A DNA stretch of 64,000 bases. Origin: Erinaceus europaeus (Eukaryota; Chordata; Mammalia; Eulipotyphla; Erinaceidae). Shown piece by piece: positions 1-11,213 of the stretch. A program made the translations under genes and the position numbers. Positions within the stretch are counted from its first letter, which is position 1. Every line of letters begins with the position of its first letter. The notes beneath the pieces were generated by a model. The model was not told the DNA's origin, did not search any database, and saw only the letters and a program-made list of their open reading frames with translations. Location of the stretch: assembly GCF_950295315.1 (NCBI RefSeq), contig NC_080170.1, positions 96,135,597 through 96,199,596 of the forward strand. Direction: 5' to 3'.

Positions 1-145
1 AGATTTGGTGCATGATTGTGGAGGAAGACCTAGGCTTAGGGTGAAAGTGTTTTGCAGAAAACTGAGAAATTTTACACATGTACCATCAATTTAATATACT
101 GTACACCATTAGTTCCGCCCAATAAAAATAGTTTTAAAAAAGAAA
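1..145 (+). mobile_element. L1 3' UTR end, 5'-truncated by the window edge
   Basis: This is the terminal part of an L1 3' UTR ending in an AATAAA-containing A-rich tail. The same wording (gtgcatgattgtgg, ttttgcagaaaactga, acacatgtacc) recurs at about 22,985-23,222 and, more diverged, at 59,150-59,275. It belongs to the older of the L1 3'-end types seen here. The open frame across it is not a gene. Confidence 0.75.
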
Positions 146-604
146 TGAGATATTTTTTTAGTAATGTTTCTAATTTTTTAGTGAGAAGTAAGAGAGAACT
201 AGAACATCACTTTGCATATACAATGTTGAGTATCCAACCAGAATCCTTACAAGCTAGTCTAGCACTCTACTCACTGAGCACCTTGCAACTACAAGCAAGA
301 TTTTTCATATTTTCCTCAATTAAAGAACTCTGCATTCACGCACATCTGGGAAATTACTGATAGGTTCTATTCTCGGGTTAGGGACGTTGTAATCTACAAC
401 ATGTCATCATTAGAAACTAGACAGCTCCACTGCAGACCTCTACTTCATCTTGGATTCTGTGTAGATCAGAGTTGCCCTTTATACTGATGCACTCTGATTA
501 CACAAACTCAGACACAGAACTTCAAATAATGGTTACATTTCCTGCTCGTATAAATACATTTAATTTTACCAGCTTAATAGAATATCCCAAATGATGTTTC
601 TTAT
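146..604. other. AT-rich DNA, no recognisable feature
   Basis: I recognise no repeat family and no coding signal here. Confidence 0.5.
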
Positions 605-624
605 AAAGATTTATTTATTGGGAG

Positions 625-800
625 TTGGGTGGTGAAGCAGGTCTGCAGGTGTCTCTCTTTCTCTTCCTCTCTTTGTCTTCCCCTCTTCTCTCCATTTCTC
701 TCTGTCCTATCCAACAATGACAACATCAATAACAACAATAATAACTACTACTACAATAAAAAGAAAACAATAAAAGCAAAAAAGAGAAAATAAATAAATA
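625..800 (+). mobile_element. tRNA-derived SINE, body only
   Basis: It carries the SINE body: gtgaagcaggtctgcaggtg, a CT-rich stretch, ctctgtcctatccaacaa, and a CAA/ATA-rich tail. The tRNA-like head is missing. Confidence 0.8.
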
Positions 801-811
801 TAAAAAATAAA

Positions 812-985
812 AATATTTATTTATTTATTAATGAGAGAGAGAGGGAGAGAGGGAGAGAGAGAGAGAGAGAGAGAGAAACATCAAAGCATGACTGACAATA
901 TGGTGCCAAAGATCTAACTTGGGACCTTATGTTTGTTAAGTCCTGAAATTAATTTACTACTGTGTGTTGCCACCTCCCTGGATGC
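812..985 (-). mobile_element. old tRNA-derived SINE with GA-rich body
   Basis: Read on the minus strand it has a diverged head (ccagggaggtggcaacacac), a decayed B-box region, and a CT-rich body, which is the plus-strand gagagaga tract at about 830-877. It is much more diverged than the TSD-flanked copies. Confidence 0.65.
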
Positions 986-1145
986 AGTTTTTCTTTCTTT
1001 TTTTTGTTTTAGATTGATTTGCTTATGTACAAATCTTACCCTATATCTTGTATCATTTCCTCAATATACTCTATAAACTGAGAACCATTACTCTCTAAAG
1101 TCTTGGGGAAAAATATTTTATTTCAGTTCTAATTAGGATGCTAGA

Positions 1146-1390
1146 GGGGCCGGGTAGTGGTGTACCTGGTTGAGCACACATGTTATAATTCTCAAGGATC
1201 CAGGTTTGAGCCCCCAGCCCCTGCCTGCAGGGGGAGTCCTTTGCAAGTAGGCTTCTTTTAGTTATATTAAAATGGGCTTGTGGCTATACTAGTGTTATTA
1301 TTTTATTTTGCAGGTCCCTATCTGTCACGCCCTTATCTCTCGATATCTGGCTATCTCTCTCTACCCAGTAAATAAATGAAGATAATTTTT
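1146..1390 (+). mobile_element. old tRNA-derived SINE, patched with L1-like sequence
   Basis: The head (ggggccgggtagtggtgta), B-box region (ggtttgagccccc) and part of the body are visible. Sequence at about 1,250-1,300 resembles the nearby L1 3' UTR at 1,890-1,930 and replaces part of the SINE body, so the copy looks rearranged or gene-converted. Confidence 0.65.
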
Positions 1391-1392
1391 TA

Positions 1393-4300
1393 TTTTGTTT
1401 GTTTTTTTATTTCTTTATTTAAAAACAGAAACATTGACTAAACCATAGAAAAAGGGGGGAACAACTTCACAAAATTCCCACCACAAGAATTCTGTATCCC
1501 ATCCCCTCCCTTGATAGCTTTCCTATTCTTTAAAGCTCTGGGAGTATGGACACAAGGTCATTGTGGGATACAGAAGGTGGAAGGTCTGGCTTCTGTAATT
1601 GTTTCCCCACTGAACATGGGTGTTGATAGGTCAATCCATACTCCCAGCCTGTCTTTCTCTTTCCCTAGTGGGGAAGGTCTCTGGGGAAACAGAGCTCCAA
1701 GGCACATGGTGGGGTTGTCTGTCCAGGGAAGTCTGGTTGGCATCATGCTAGCATCTGGAACCTAGTGGTTAAAAAGAGAGTTAACATACAAAGCCAAACA
1801 AATAGTTGACCAGTCATGGACCTAAAGTCTGGTATAGAGCAGATAAAGAGTTGGGGGCCCCTCGATTTTGTAGATAGCTAGTAGGCATATTTTAGTTATA
1901 TTCCAAAGGGCCTGTGGCTATACTAGTGTTTTTTTTCTTTTTGACTGAGCTTGCAGTCTGATATGCAGGTGGATCCTAATTATTCTCTGGAGAGGTGGTG
2001 TCATGGCTGGCAGAAGGACCAGAAAGCTGGATCAGGGAAGAGAATAGCTCCCAAATATGGGAAAGGTGTATAAATATTGTTGAGTGTAAACCCCATCGAT
2101 TTGATGTGATCAGGGTAGCCTGTGTGACCTCTGCATCCCTGTAGATCTGAGCTCACATTCTGTGGTCATGAGTAGGAACGTTCCAAACTTCCCCAATATC
2201 AGAACCCGTCCTCCTCAGGTGTAACATAGAGTATGTTGTCCATCCTCCCTTTGGAGGATGGAACATTCTCTACCATTATTGATCCAAGTTGAGGGCAAGG
2301 TCCTATGGGGGCCCACAAAGGGGTCTATTATTGTGTTGTGACTGATAGGAATGTCAGTAACCATGGAGAGAGGGATTTATTCGAAGTCTAGGCCCATCAT
2401 GTCTGTTTGGGAATCACAGGACTCCCCGAACAGGCCCCAGCTGATGGGGTGACCTGATAGTGACTAAGGAGTCATCGTTAAAGTATGCCAGTCTCTTGCC
2501 CTTATTCAGCTTTCGTAGTCCTTGCTTTGATGAGGTTAGCTTTGGTGTGAGTGAGAGAACTGTAATAGTAAGTAGATGAGAAACTAGTGTTTCTAAGTCT
2601 ACTTAGACACTATTTCATTATGAACTTGATACTGACTCACTACAAACTATTGTATATTTTTGCTTTCAAGTATATATTTTGCCCTAATTTATGGATACAT
2701 GTGAACATAGGCTCTATCTTATGGGACCTCCTCTATATCTAGGTTTTGGGATTTTTTAGGGAGTGAACCTCCTGGAGTGGAATTTGAAAATACTATGAAA
2801 GGAAAGGTCTCACCCAAGTAATGAGGGTGAAGGATTGGCATTCCATGCCTGACATCTCTGGACACAGTCTGAAGTCTGAAGCCCTTGTGTTGATTAGGTT
2901 GGAATCATCGGCGGATGCAATATCATTTGGTAGGAATTGAGAGAAGCATGCAGGAAAGTGAGCCCCACCCTAGAGGTTCCAGGACTGGGGGAAATATAGG
3001 CTCTATAGAGGAAGTGGGAGGTTCCTGCTGTCTTAGTGTTTAAGAAGACAATAGTTATTGCTATAATCACAATATTTGACAATTGGATTAACTTTGTAAT
3101 ATCCCTTTGTTATGATATGCTGTATCATACACAACATCACCATAATTTATGTCCTTTGACATTATTTGTTGCTTCTGTTCTCCCTGGTATAAGCTTTTGA
3201 GAGAGTCAACATATCAAAGACTCAGCCTATGTATTAAAAAGAGTCTGTGATATAAAAGGTTTGAGACATACAGTTTTCCCCTCTCATATTAATTAGTGAT
3301 TTATATGACTACAAATTGATAGGAGTGTACATAAACCACCATTCCCACCACCAAAAGATTGTGTCCCATCCCATCACCCCTTCCCGACCCCCACCCCCGC
3401 ACCCCCACCCCCATTGCCCCGTGAAGCTGAACATCCACCCTCACCCTCAACCCAGGGTTTTTACTTTGGTGCCCTATTACAAATTCAGTCAAATACTGCT
3501 TTGAGTTTCCCTTTCTGTTATTCTTTCTCAACTTCTCTTTAGGAGTGGGATCATCCCATACTTATCCTTATCTTTCTGACTTAGCTCACTTAACATAATT
3601 CCTTCTAGCTTCATCCAAGATGGGTCAGAGAAGGTGAGTTCATTGTTCTTAATAGCTGTGTAGTATTCCATTGTGTATATATACCACAGCTTTCTCAGCC
3701 ACTCATCTGTTGTTGGGCACATGGGTTGCTTCCAGGTTTTAGCTATAATGAATTGTGCTGATATGAACATAGGTATACACATATCTTTTTGTTTGGGTGT
3801 TATGGAGTCCTTGGGGTATAACCCCAGGAGAGGAATTACTGGGTCAAATGGAAAGTCCATGTCTAGCCTTGTAAGAGTTCTCCAGACTGGTCTCAACAGA
3901 GGTTGAAGTAGTTTAGATTCCCACCAGCAGTGCAGAAGGGTTCCTCTGTCCCCACAGCCTCTCCATCATTTGTTGCTGCTGTTTTTTGTTTTTTTTTTTA
4001 ATGTATGCCATTCTCACAGGGGTGAGGTGGTATCTCAATGTTGTCTTTATTTGCATTTCTCTGACAATCAGTGACCTGGAGCTATTTTTCATATGTTGGT
4101 TAGCCTTTTGGATCTATTATGAAGTGATTGTTCTTTACATATCCTCTGCCCATTTTTGGATGGGGTCATTTCTTTTTTTTGTTGCTAAGTTTGCTGAGCT
4201 CTTTGTATATTTTGGTGATTAGTCTCTTGTCTGATGTATGGCATGTGAAGGTCTTCTCCCATTCTGTGAGGGGTCTCTCTGTTTGTGTGATAGTTTCTTT

Positions 4301-4395
4301 GGCTGTGCAGAAGCTTTTCAATTTGATATAGTCCCACTGATTTGTTTCTGCTTTAGTCTTCCTTGCAATTGGTTTGAAGATAATGTTTTTTTAAA
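1393..4395 (-). mobile_element. L1, 5'-truncated, long-3'-UTR type
   Basis: About 3 kb of L1 on the minus strand. The A-rich tail is at about 1,393-1,430. A 3' UTR of about 2.1 kb runs to about 3,535 and includes the stretch at roughly 1,835-2,625 that is absent from the short-UTR copies. The ORF2 C-terminus follows to about 4,395, where the copy stops at a 5' truncation. The longest open piece (3,528-3,896, minus, 122 residues) carries the C-terminal motif WYIYTMEYY followed by AIKNNE, typical of L1 ORF2p. Frameshifts and stops make it non-functional. Confidence 0.9.
3528..4395 (-). pseudogene. L1 ORF2 C-terminal remnant
   Basis: This encodes the end of the L1 ORF2 polyprotein (endonuclease, reverse transcriptase, cysteine-rich C-terminus). 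Only the C-terminal third is present and it is split over several frames. Residues of the KTWKQP and [13 protein letters not shown] blocks are readable in the 122-residue frame. The 5' truncation removes the endonuclease and the RT catalytic core. Confidence 0.85.
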
Positions 4396-5262
4396 GGATG
4401 CTAGTTTAAGGAATTTTAGAAGATATCTAAAGGAGATAATTTATTTTAATGGTAGAAAAATTGTAAAAAGAAAAGACTTTCTATTGCACAAAGTTGTTAC
4501 ACTTATTAAGTTATTTCATCTGACTCTAACTTTTGTTTTCTTTGGACTGTTTTAGAAAGTCATTTCAAGGAACTGATAATAATGAAAATACTATTGGCTT
4601 GTTGGAAAATCCATGCCATGTTTTTTCTATGCAAAAATGTATTGTGACTTTTCTGACAACCCCGTATTTGTCCACAGAAATACAGTTGAAATGTCAGTCT
4701 GATTGCAACTGATTTTACCTTCTTTTAAGTTGACCAGTTTTACATCTATTTATACATTCAAGAGTACATTAAATCATTTTATTATGGGGTCTCTAACACT
4801 TTCCTGTTTACCCAATTAACTGAGTTAATTATAATATTTAATGTACATTAATTTTGTATTTGTATAAGAGTCACTATTTTATCTCATTAAAAAATTATTC
4901 ATTGACACTGAAAAGATATGGTGATCTCTCCTAAACAATTAGGAAAGAAAATACTTCTGTATTAGTCCTTAGTATTTTCAAACTAATCTAAAAAAAAAAG
5001 AGCAAAGTAAACTTTGACAACAAATATCTGTTAACCAATTTTTTTTTTCTAAATTCACTGTTACTCAGTCTTTTTATGTCAGAATACTGAGATTTAGTAT
5101 TTCTCAAAACTGTTTAATTATGGGAATTTTATAAATATGTAATATTCACAAGAAAATAACACACTCATCTTCTTGATTCTTTGTACATACTAAGAGAAGT
5201 TTAGAATTTATCAATTATATAGAAGGAACGCTCACTATGTTGCATTAAAATAAAAAACCAGC
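4396..5262. other. AT-rich DNA, no recognisable feature
   Basis: No repeat family or coding signal was recognised. Open frames here are short and AT-driven. Confidence 0.5.
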
Positions 5263-5450
5263 AGTTAGGGCCTACATGACAGCTTATCTAGACTGTGCGC
5301 CTACCTTGTCAGGAGTCTAGCTCAGCTTGCATTTGGACCATTGTCATGATGGAGGAAGTTTGGTGCTGTGGTGTCTTTCCCTATTTTCCTCTATTTCTCT
5401 ATCCCACTCTTCATATCTGAATAAAACTGACTATGAGCAGTTAAGCTGTA
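5263..5450 (+). mobile_element. second-type SINE (CAGTG/AAAA-GACT tail), diverged
   Basis: This belongs to a second, older SINE group in the window. Its right half reads roughly gtgctgtggtgtctttcc, tctctatcccactc, ctgaataaaactgact. Relatives lie at about 7,006, 40,790, 44,065, 46,175 and 57,245. Confidence 0.6.
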
Positions 5451-5489
5451 GTGCCAAGACAAAAATCGAAACTTAGTCAAAGTTATATT

Positions 5490-5845
5490 AAGATGGGGTG
5501 TGTGCCACCAATGTGTCCTGGAGCTCAGCTTCCCCAGAGACACACCTTACTAGGGAAAGAGAGAGGCAGACTGGGAGTATGGATCGACCAGTCAACGCCC
5601 ATGTTCAGCGGGGAAGCAATTACAGAAGCCAGACCTTCTACCTTCTGCAACCCTCAATGACCCTGGTCCATGCTCCCAGAGGGCTAGAGAATGGGAAAGC
5701 TATCATGGGAGGGGGTGGGTTATGGAGATTGGGTGGTGGGAATTGTGTGGAGTTGTACCCCTCCTACCTTATGTTTTTGTTCATTAATCCTTTCTTAAAT
5801 AAAAAATAAATAAATAAATAAATAAAAAATAAGATGGGGTGTGTG
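5490..5845 (+). mobile_element. short 5'-truncated young L1 with 15-bp TSD
   Basis: Perfect direct repeats AAGATGGGGTGTGTG at 5,490-5,504 and 5,831-5,845 flank 326 bp of the terminal L1 3' UTR ending in a (TAAA)n-type tail. It starts within the 3' UTR at ccaccaatgtgtcc, so it is a normal 5'-truncated target-primed insertion. It is close in sequence to the 3' ends at 16,990-17,333 and 18,626-18,998. The two open frames across it are UTR shadows. Confidence 0.92.
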
Positions 5846-6278
5846 GATTTTCATTCTTGGCCTGAGTTAAATTTCACTTTTGTATATAAGTTAACATTTT
5901 TAGTCTGTTGGTTTTAAAAGGAAATTCTGAATTATACTAATTAAAATTATTTCAGATGTTAACACTCAATTAGTTAATTATGGGAAATTTTTGTTTACTA
6001 ATGGTTGTACATTAAAAGATAGTTAATTAAAACCTATTCATTTATGACATACATTTATAAGTCCAAAACAATTTCTTATTAATTACAATATAAATTATTA
6101 TCATTAAATCATATAAAGCTTTCCATGGATGAATCCAAATTATTATTATTATTTTTTTACTTTTCACTTTTTTTCCTCAAGTTGTTCTATGATGGACTAG
6201 AGAATCTTCAGTATAGGTTTATTTTTTCTGATTGTTGTTAGTTATGAGTTTTATGGATAAACAGTAGAAGAGATAACT
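5846..6278. other. AT-rich DNA, no recognisable feature
   Basis: Nothing recognised. Confidence 0.5.
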
Positions 6279-6580
6279 GATTTTAATGTTTTTTTTCAAT
6301 ATTTATTTTATTTATTTATTCCCTTTTGTTGCCCTTGTTGTTTTATTGTTGTAGTTATTATTGTTGTTGGATAGGACAGAGAGAAATGGAGAGAGGAGGG
6401 GAAGACAGAGAGGAGGAGAGAAAGATAGACACCTGCAGACCTGCTTCACCGCCTGTGAAGCGACTCCCCTGCAGGTGGGGATCCGGGGTTCGAACCGGGA
6501 TCCTGGTGCCGGTCCTTGTGCTTTGAGCCACCTGCGCTTAACCCGCTACGCTACAGCCCGACTCCCGATTTTAATGTTTT
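6279..6580 (-). mobile_element. young tRNA-derived SINE with 14-bp TSD
   Basis: The TSD GATTTTAATGTTTT lies at 6,279-6,292 and 6,567-6,580. The element between them reads on the minus strand as a tRNA-like head with A box (gtagcgtagcgg) and B box (ggttcgaaccc), then the CT-rich body, then an AACAA/ATAAAT tail. Both pol III boxes are close to consensus, so this is a young copy. Confidence 0.95.
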
Positions 6581-7005
6581 ATCTTTACTTGATTCTGCAT
6601 CTTTGGTTTTGAAAGCAACTCATGACTATTAAAATAGATCAATGTTGTAGTTGCTTCAGGAAAAAAATAATCTGGAGCTTAAAATTTACTTTGATAACTG
6701 GTCAAAATTAAACCAAATTTTGTCTAGTCATTTTGCTGAGGGATAAATAAAAGAAACTATGTTGAAATAGCATACTCGAAAATAACTTTTATTAGCAGCA
6801 TGATTAAGAGGAAAATTTCTAAACTGACAGAATTATAGTTACATTCATGTTTTCAGCATTTATTCATCATTTCACAATGTTTATAGTGCTCTCATATTAA
6901 AATATAATTAAAAGTGGTTGAGATTGACAGTAAATTCAAAAGCAGTAAGAATGATCAAAATAAGTCATGAATTCATTTGGGGAGGCAATTAAAATAGAAT
7001 AATCA
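6581..7005. other. AT-rich DNA, no recognisable feature
   Basis: Nothing recognised. Confidence 0.5.
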
Positions 7006-7180
7006 AGGGCTGAAGAAATAGCTCAATTGGTAGGGAACATACCATGTATATGGTTCAGGCTTGAACCCAGTACCAAATGGGAATGTCATGGGACAAAGTG
7101 AAGCTTCTGCACTATGGTATCTGTCTATCTGCCTGTATATCTTTCTTTAGGAAAAAAATAAGTCAATCCTGAAAATGACA
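7006..7180 (+). mobile_element. second-type SINE, diverged
   Basis: It has a tRNA-like head (gctgaagaaatagctcaattgg), a B-box relic (aggcttgaaccc), the gcactatggtatctgtc block and a tail ending near aaaataagtcaatcctg. It shares its ending with the SINE at 46,175. Confidence 0.7.
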
Positions 7181-7294
7181 TTATTCATAGTAAAGCTGAC
7201 TGAAGCAAACAAAAACAAACAAAAACAACCAAAAGTGAATATTAAAAAAAAAAAAAAAAGCTTCTTTCACTGAGATAAATGTGTATAACATGGT

Positions 7295-7505
7295 AATCTT
7301 TTTTTTTAAATTCCCTTATTGGGGGATTAGTGGTCTACAGTCAACAGTAAAATACAGACAGTAAAATACAGCATTTCGTACTGCGTAACACTTCTCAATT
7401 TTCCACATAATAATTCAACCCCCACTAGGTCCACCTCTGCCATCATGTTCCAGGACGTGAGTCCTTCCCACACCCAGAGTCTTTTATTTTGGTGCAATAT
7501 GCCAA
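7295..7505 (-). mobile_element. older L1 3' UTR fragment
   Basis: It shares ttattggggga, cagtcaacagtaaa, cccccactaggtcc and catcatgttccagga with the L1 3' ends at 8,986, 25,620 and 52,560. It is the non-coding end of an older L1 type. Confidence 0.75.
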
Positions 7506-8094
7506 ATGGTTATATTTTTATGAGAATATTCTGAACTGTTACTTTTAATAAGGAAAACATGTCTAAATGTTGAACAACAGAAAATTTGTTAAATGACTTA
7601 ATTCATCTATATGGTGAACATTTTGTGATATCAACATTCCAGTTTTTATGAAAATTCTTAGGTTACTTCATGTCATGATATTAAATGAAAACAAAATGTA
7701 CAGTACCATATATCCAACATTCATATTTATATTTAATGGCTATGAAAACAGTTATAGTGGTGAAGGAAAGGTAAGCCTGGCAGGAGAAGTCTGTATTCTC
7801 ATGTGAGTCATGAGTGAACCCATGCACTTATTGCTTCATCACTACATTCAGCACAAAATATATCCCAGTGTGGGACTTACACACACCTTAGAAAAATCCC
7901 CAGTAGCTACTTTCCTCAAGATCCCTCGTATTTGATATATTCATTACTGTATTTTAAACTTTGAAAAGTGGAAGACCCAAACACTAAAGAAAACCATTTA
8001 TACCCCCCTTCATTAAAGTAAAAACCACCTTTCAAGCCATTGTTCTTCATCACAAGGGAAAATAGTTACTACTCCTAACATCCTCATTTGAAAA
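7506..8094. other. no recognisable feature
   Basis: This stretch resembles none of the families listed here and has no coding signal. Confidence 0.45.
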
Positions 8095-8282
8095 AAAATG
8101 TTTACTCACCAGATAGAGACAGCCAGCAATTGAGAAAGAAGGGGTTAATAGAGAGGGATATATATATAAAATACTGCTTTACTGCTTACAAAGCTTTCCC
8201 CCTGCAGGTAGGGGCTGGGGGCTTGAACCCAGGTCCTTGCACATTATAAAATGTGCACCTCTACCTGGCCACCTAACATCCA
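8095..8282 (-). mobile_element. old tRNA-derived SINE
   Basis: Minus strand: head relic, B-box relic gggttcaagccccc, ctgcaggggg block and CT-rich body with a TA-rich interruption. Confidence 0.75.
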
Positions 8283-8622
8283 CTGAGAATTGATAGCAGA
8301 GGAGCTTACTTCTCAAAAGCTCTATACCAGATACTCTTTAACTATGGACATTGATATTATATGTTATTTCAATTTTACACACACCAATTTGAATTGAAAT
8401 TTATATAAAGTGAATATACAGATCTAAAGTAAACAACTTAATAATTTTTGGTAAATGTATATCACTGTAATCACATAATCAAGATAAAGAACATGAAAAT
8501 CACTTTAGAAAATCTCTTGCCCTTCTTCAAGACAACTATAACCAAATAGGCGACCAGTCTTCTGATTTTAATTACCATGAAGTAGTTTTTTCCCCTCATG
8601 GACTTTATATAAAAAGAATACA

Positions 8623-8658
<36 letters not shown>

Positions 8659-8985
8659 GAATACAGAATATATATATATATATATATCTAGCTCTAGTCA
8701 CCCACCTTGATGTTTTTTATTTGTCCACATTGTGTATGTTTATTGAGTAATTCATTCTACTTAAATATAATATTGCATGTTTCATGTTTACACGTTACAT
8801 GTTAATACTCACATACATACTTCCTGTATATGAGATTTATTGCTACTGTTAGCTGTTTATAATTATATTACTAATGAAATTTGTATTCTTTTCAAAGTTG
8901 TTTTCTCTTGATTTGCTGAAACTGTATTGAAATGCCAGTGAATTTTATATTTTGAGAGTATATGCTTTAAAACTGACAAATTAAA
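8283..8985. other. AT-rich DNA with two TA microsatellites
   Basis: (TA)n tracts lie at about 8,624-8,657 and 8,667-8,687, separated by a short segment that repeats the preceding flank (ctgaatacagaatatata; the sequence before the first tract is agaatacagaatatata). No gene or other family was recognised. Confidence 0.6.
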
Positions 8986-9492
8986 TTCTTTTTTTTCAGT
9001 TTCTTTATTGGCAGATTGTTTTACAGTCAATAGTAAATACAATAGTTCATATATGCATAATTTCCGTTTTCCACAAAACAATACAACCCCCACTAGGTCC
9101 TTGGCAATTATGTTCCAGTACACCAACTACAGTCCAAGTTCTGCTCAGTATTTTTTCTTCTGGTCTTGTTTTTAAACTTCTGCCTATAAGTTAGATCATC
9201 CCATATTCATTCTTCTGTTTCTGACTTATTTCACTTAACACAATTCCTTCAAGCTCCATCCAAAATGGGCTGAAAATTGTGAAGTCATCACTTTTAATAG
9301 CTGAGTAGTATTCCATTGTGTATATAGACCACAACTTGCTCAGCCACTCATCTGTTGTTGGACACCTGGGTTGCTTTCAGGTTTTGGCTATCACATATTG
9401 TGTTGCTATGAACATAAGTGAACACAAATCTTTTTGAATGGGTGTGTTTCATTCCTCAGGATATATCCCCAGAAGAGAAATTGCAGGGCCAA
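8986..9492 (-). mobile_element. older L1 3' UTR and ORF2 end
   Basis: The 3' UTR (ttattggcagattgttttacag) leads into ORF2 C-terminal sequence with the minus-strand reading of tggaatactactcagctatt and acccaggtgtccaacaacag. It is heavily mutated and 5'-truncated at about 9,492. Confidence 0.85.
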
Positions 9493-9579
9493 AGGTTCCA
9501 AAGACCCAGGTTCAATCACCAGCACCACCATAAGCCAGAACTGAGCAATGCTCTGGTACCAAAGAAAAGAAAAGTTATT
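9493..9579 (+). mobile_element. second-type SINE, 3' half
   Basis: The sequence aggttccaaagacccaggtt, caccagcaccaccataagcc, gagcaatgctctggtacc matches the piece at 21,745-21,830. It abuts the start of the full-length L1. Confidence 0.65.
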
Positions 9580-11213
9580 GGGGGTTCCCGGAAGATGGCG
9601 GACTGAGAAGCTGCTAGTGGCTTGAGCTCTGACCACATATTCTGGAAACGGTAGGATTTTCTGCTTTTAGTAGGCCAGTCAATAAGGGGTCCTAGCGGTG
9701 ACACCCAGGAAGTGACTATAAGTTAATTTGGGTTAAGAAATAGAGTAGAAAAAAAGGGAAAAAAACTCTTCCCTTTTAATTATTAAGCACAACTCCTCCC
9801 CCTTCCGAGCCCCCAAATAACCAGTCCCTGGGGACCAGCTCCTAGCAGGCTCCCCTGCTGAGCTTCTGTCTTTACCAAATTCCTGTGCCACCAGGGAGGA
9901 TCATTCATTCTAAGTCTATACCCTTCTGAAACCTGTGGCCTTTTTTCTTTAAAAGTAGCCAACCCCCCCACCTCACCCCGCACAGCTAATTAAATAATTA
10001 AAAATAAATAAATAAATAAATAAACAAACTCTTTCCTTTCACCGCTCTTTTATGACTGTTCTTTTTCTTATCTTTTTCTTTTTTCTCTCTCTTTCTTTTT
10101 TTTTTCTTTTTCTAATTCTTGTCATCCTTTCTTCCTTAATCCTACAGCTTCCAAAGCCACAGGATCCAGCCCCCACACCACCAAACAGTGTGCTTTTTGA
10201 ATTCACTGATACACATTTGGGAATTATTTGGGGGAAGAATTCTGACTCAGTGTGGACTATCACTGCGAGTGTCTCTGCTCAACTTCCCTTCCTCCTTTAG
10301 CCACCCCTAGAATATACAGTGGATAGTAGATTTGCATAACTGTCTATTTCAGCTATCCTTGTTAATCCTGAGGTTTTTTTTTTTCTCATTCTTAACAATA
10401 AGCTGCCTCTGATCACAAGGTTTGAGGTAATCTGGGACAGGGCTTTTTTTTTTTTTTTTACCCTGCTTTATTTTATTATTAATACTATATAAAGGCATAT
10501 ATCTTCCCCCCCTTTAGGTTGATCAGAATTAACTCTTAGGGTATCTTTAATTGATAGGGTAGTGGGCATCTTATCTATTGTGGGAGGAACTTGTCTCCTT
10601 ACTCCAACCTCCTCTACAGACTCTCCCCTCCCTTCTCCTCCTAGCTAATTAAAAAAATCAAATTAAATTAAATTAAAAATAAAGTAATTAAAAAAACCCT
10701 TTCCTTTCACTGCTCTTTAATTACAGCTCTTTTTCTTATCTTTTCCCTTTTCTCTCACATGTCTCTTTTTCCTTTTTTTTTTTTTTCATCTTGTCATACA
10801 CTTCTTCCTTCCTTCTTTGCCTTTCTGAATTTCTGAATTATTTTGGGGAAGAAATCTGACTCAGAGTGGACTCTCTATGTGTGTATCTCTGCTGTAGTTC
10901 CCTTTCCCCTCTTGTTACCCCTAAAATATACAGTGGATAGTAGATTTGCATAACTGTCTATTCTTTCTATCCCTTCTTTCTTTTCTCTTTCTTCTTCACT
11001 GGGATTTGGTTACTATTTTTTCACGGGCTGGAGAAATAGTTTGGCTAACTGGTAGTGATTAAACTGCTTCAATACTTGCTTCAGTTGCTACTGTAATTCC
11101 TGAGGTTGGTGAGTGCAATTGTCATAAAGGTATTTAGTACAGTGTTGCTTGTGCTTAAGACACAACAACTGAGGAACAACAGAGCATAAAAAAGAAACAC
11201 ATAAATAAAAAAA
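9580..11213 (+). promoter_or_regulatory. L1 5' UTR with tandem promoter-like units
   Basis: Two related blocks occur about 614-668 bp apart. agctaatt is at 9,984 and 10,643. ctttcctttcac is at 10,031 and 10,699. The block acagtggatagtagatttgc is at 10,316 and 10,930. Each block contains long pyrimidine-rich tracts. In other mammals L1 internal promoters lie in the 5' UTR and can be repeated as monomers, so this arrangement may be a two-unit promoter. That role is inference from family knowledge. Confidence 0.7.

Noticed and set aside
6293..6566. True tRNA genes at the A/B-box heads of SINEs
   Set aside because: The heads are followed by the SINE body and tail and are flanked by TSDs; no complete cloverleaf with a 3' acceptor arm is present.
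10052..10300. Hydrophobic 82-residue ORF
   Set aside because: It comes from the pyrimidine tract of the L1 5' UTR; the duplicated unit does not preserve the frame.
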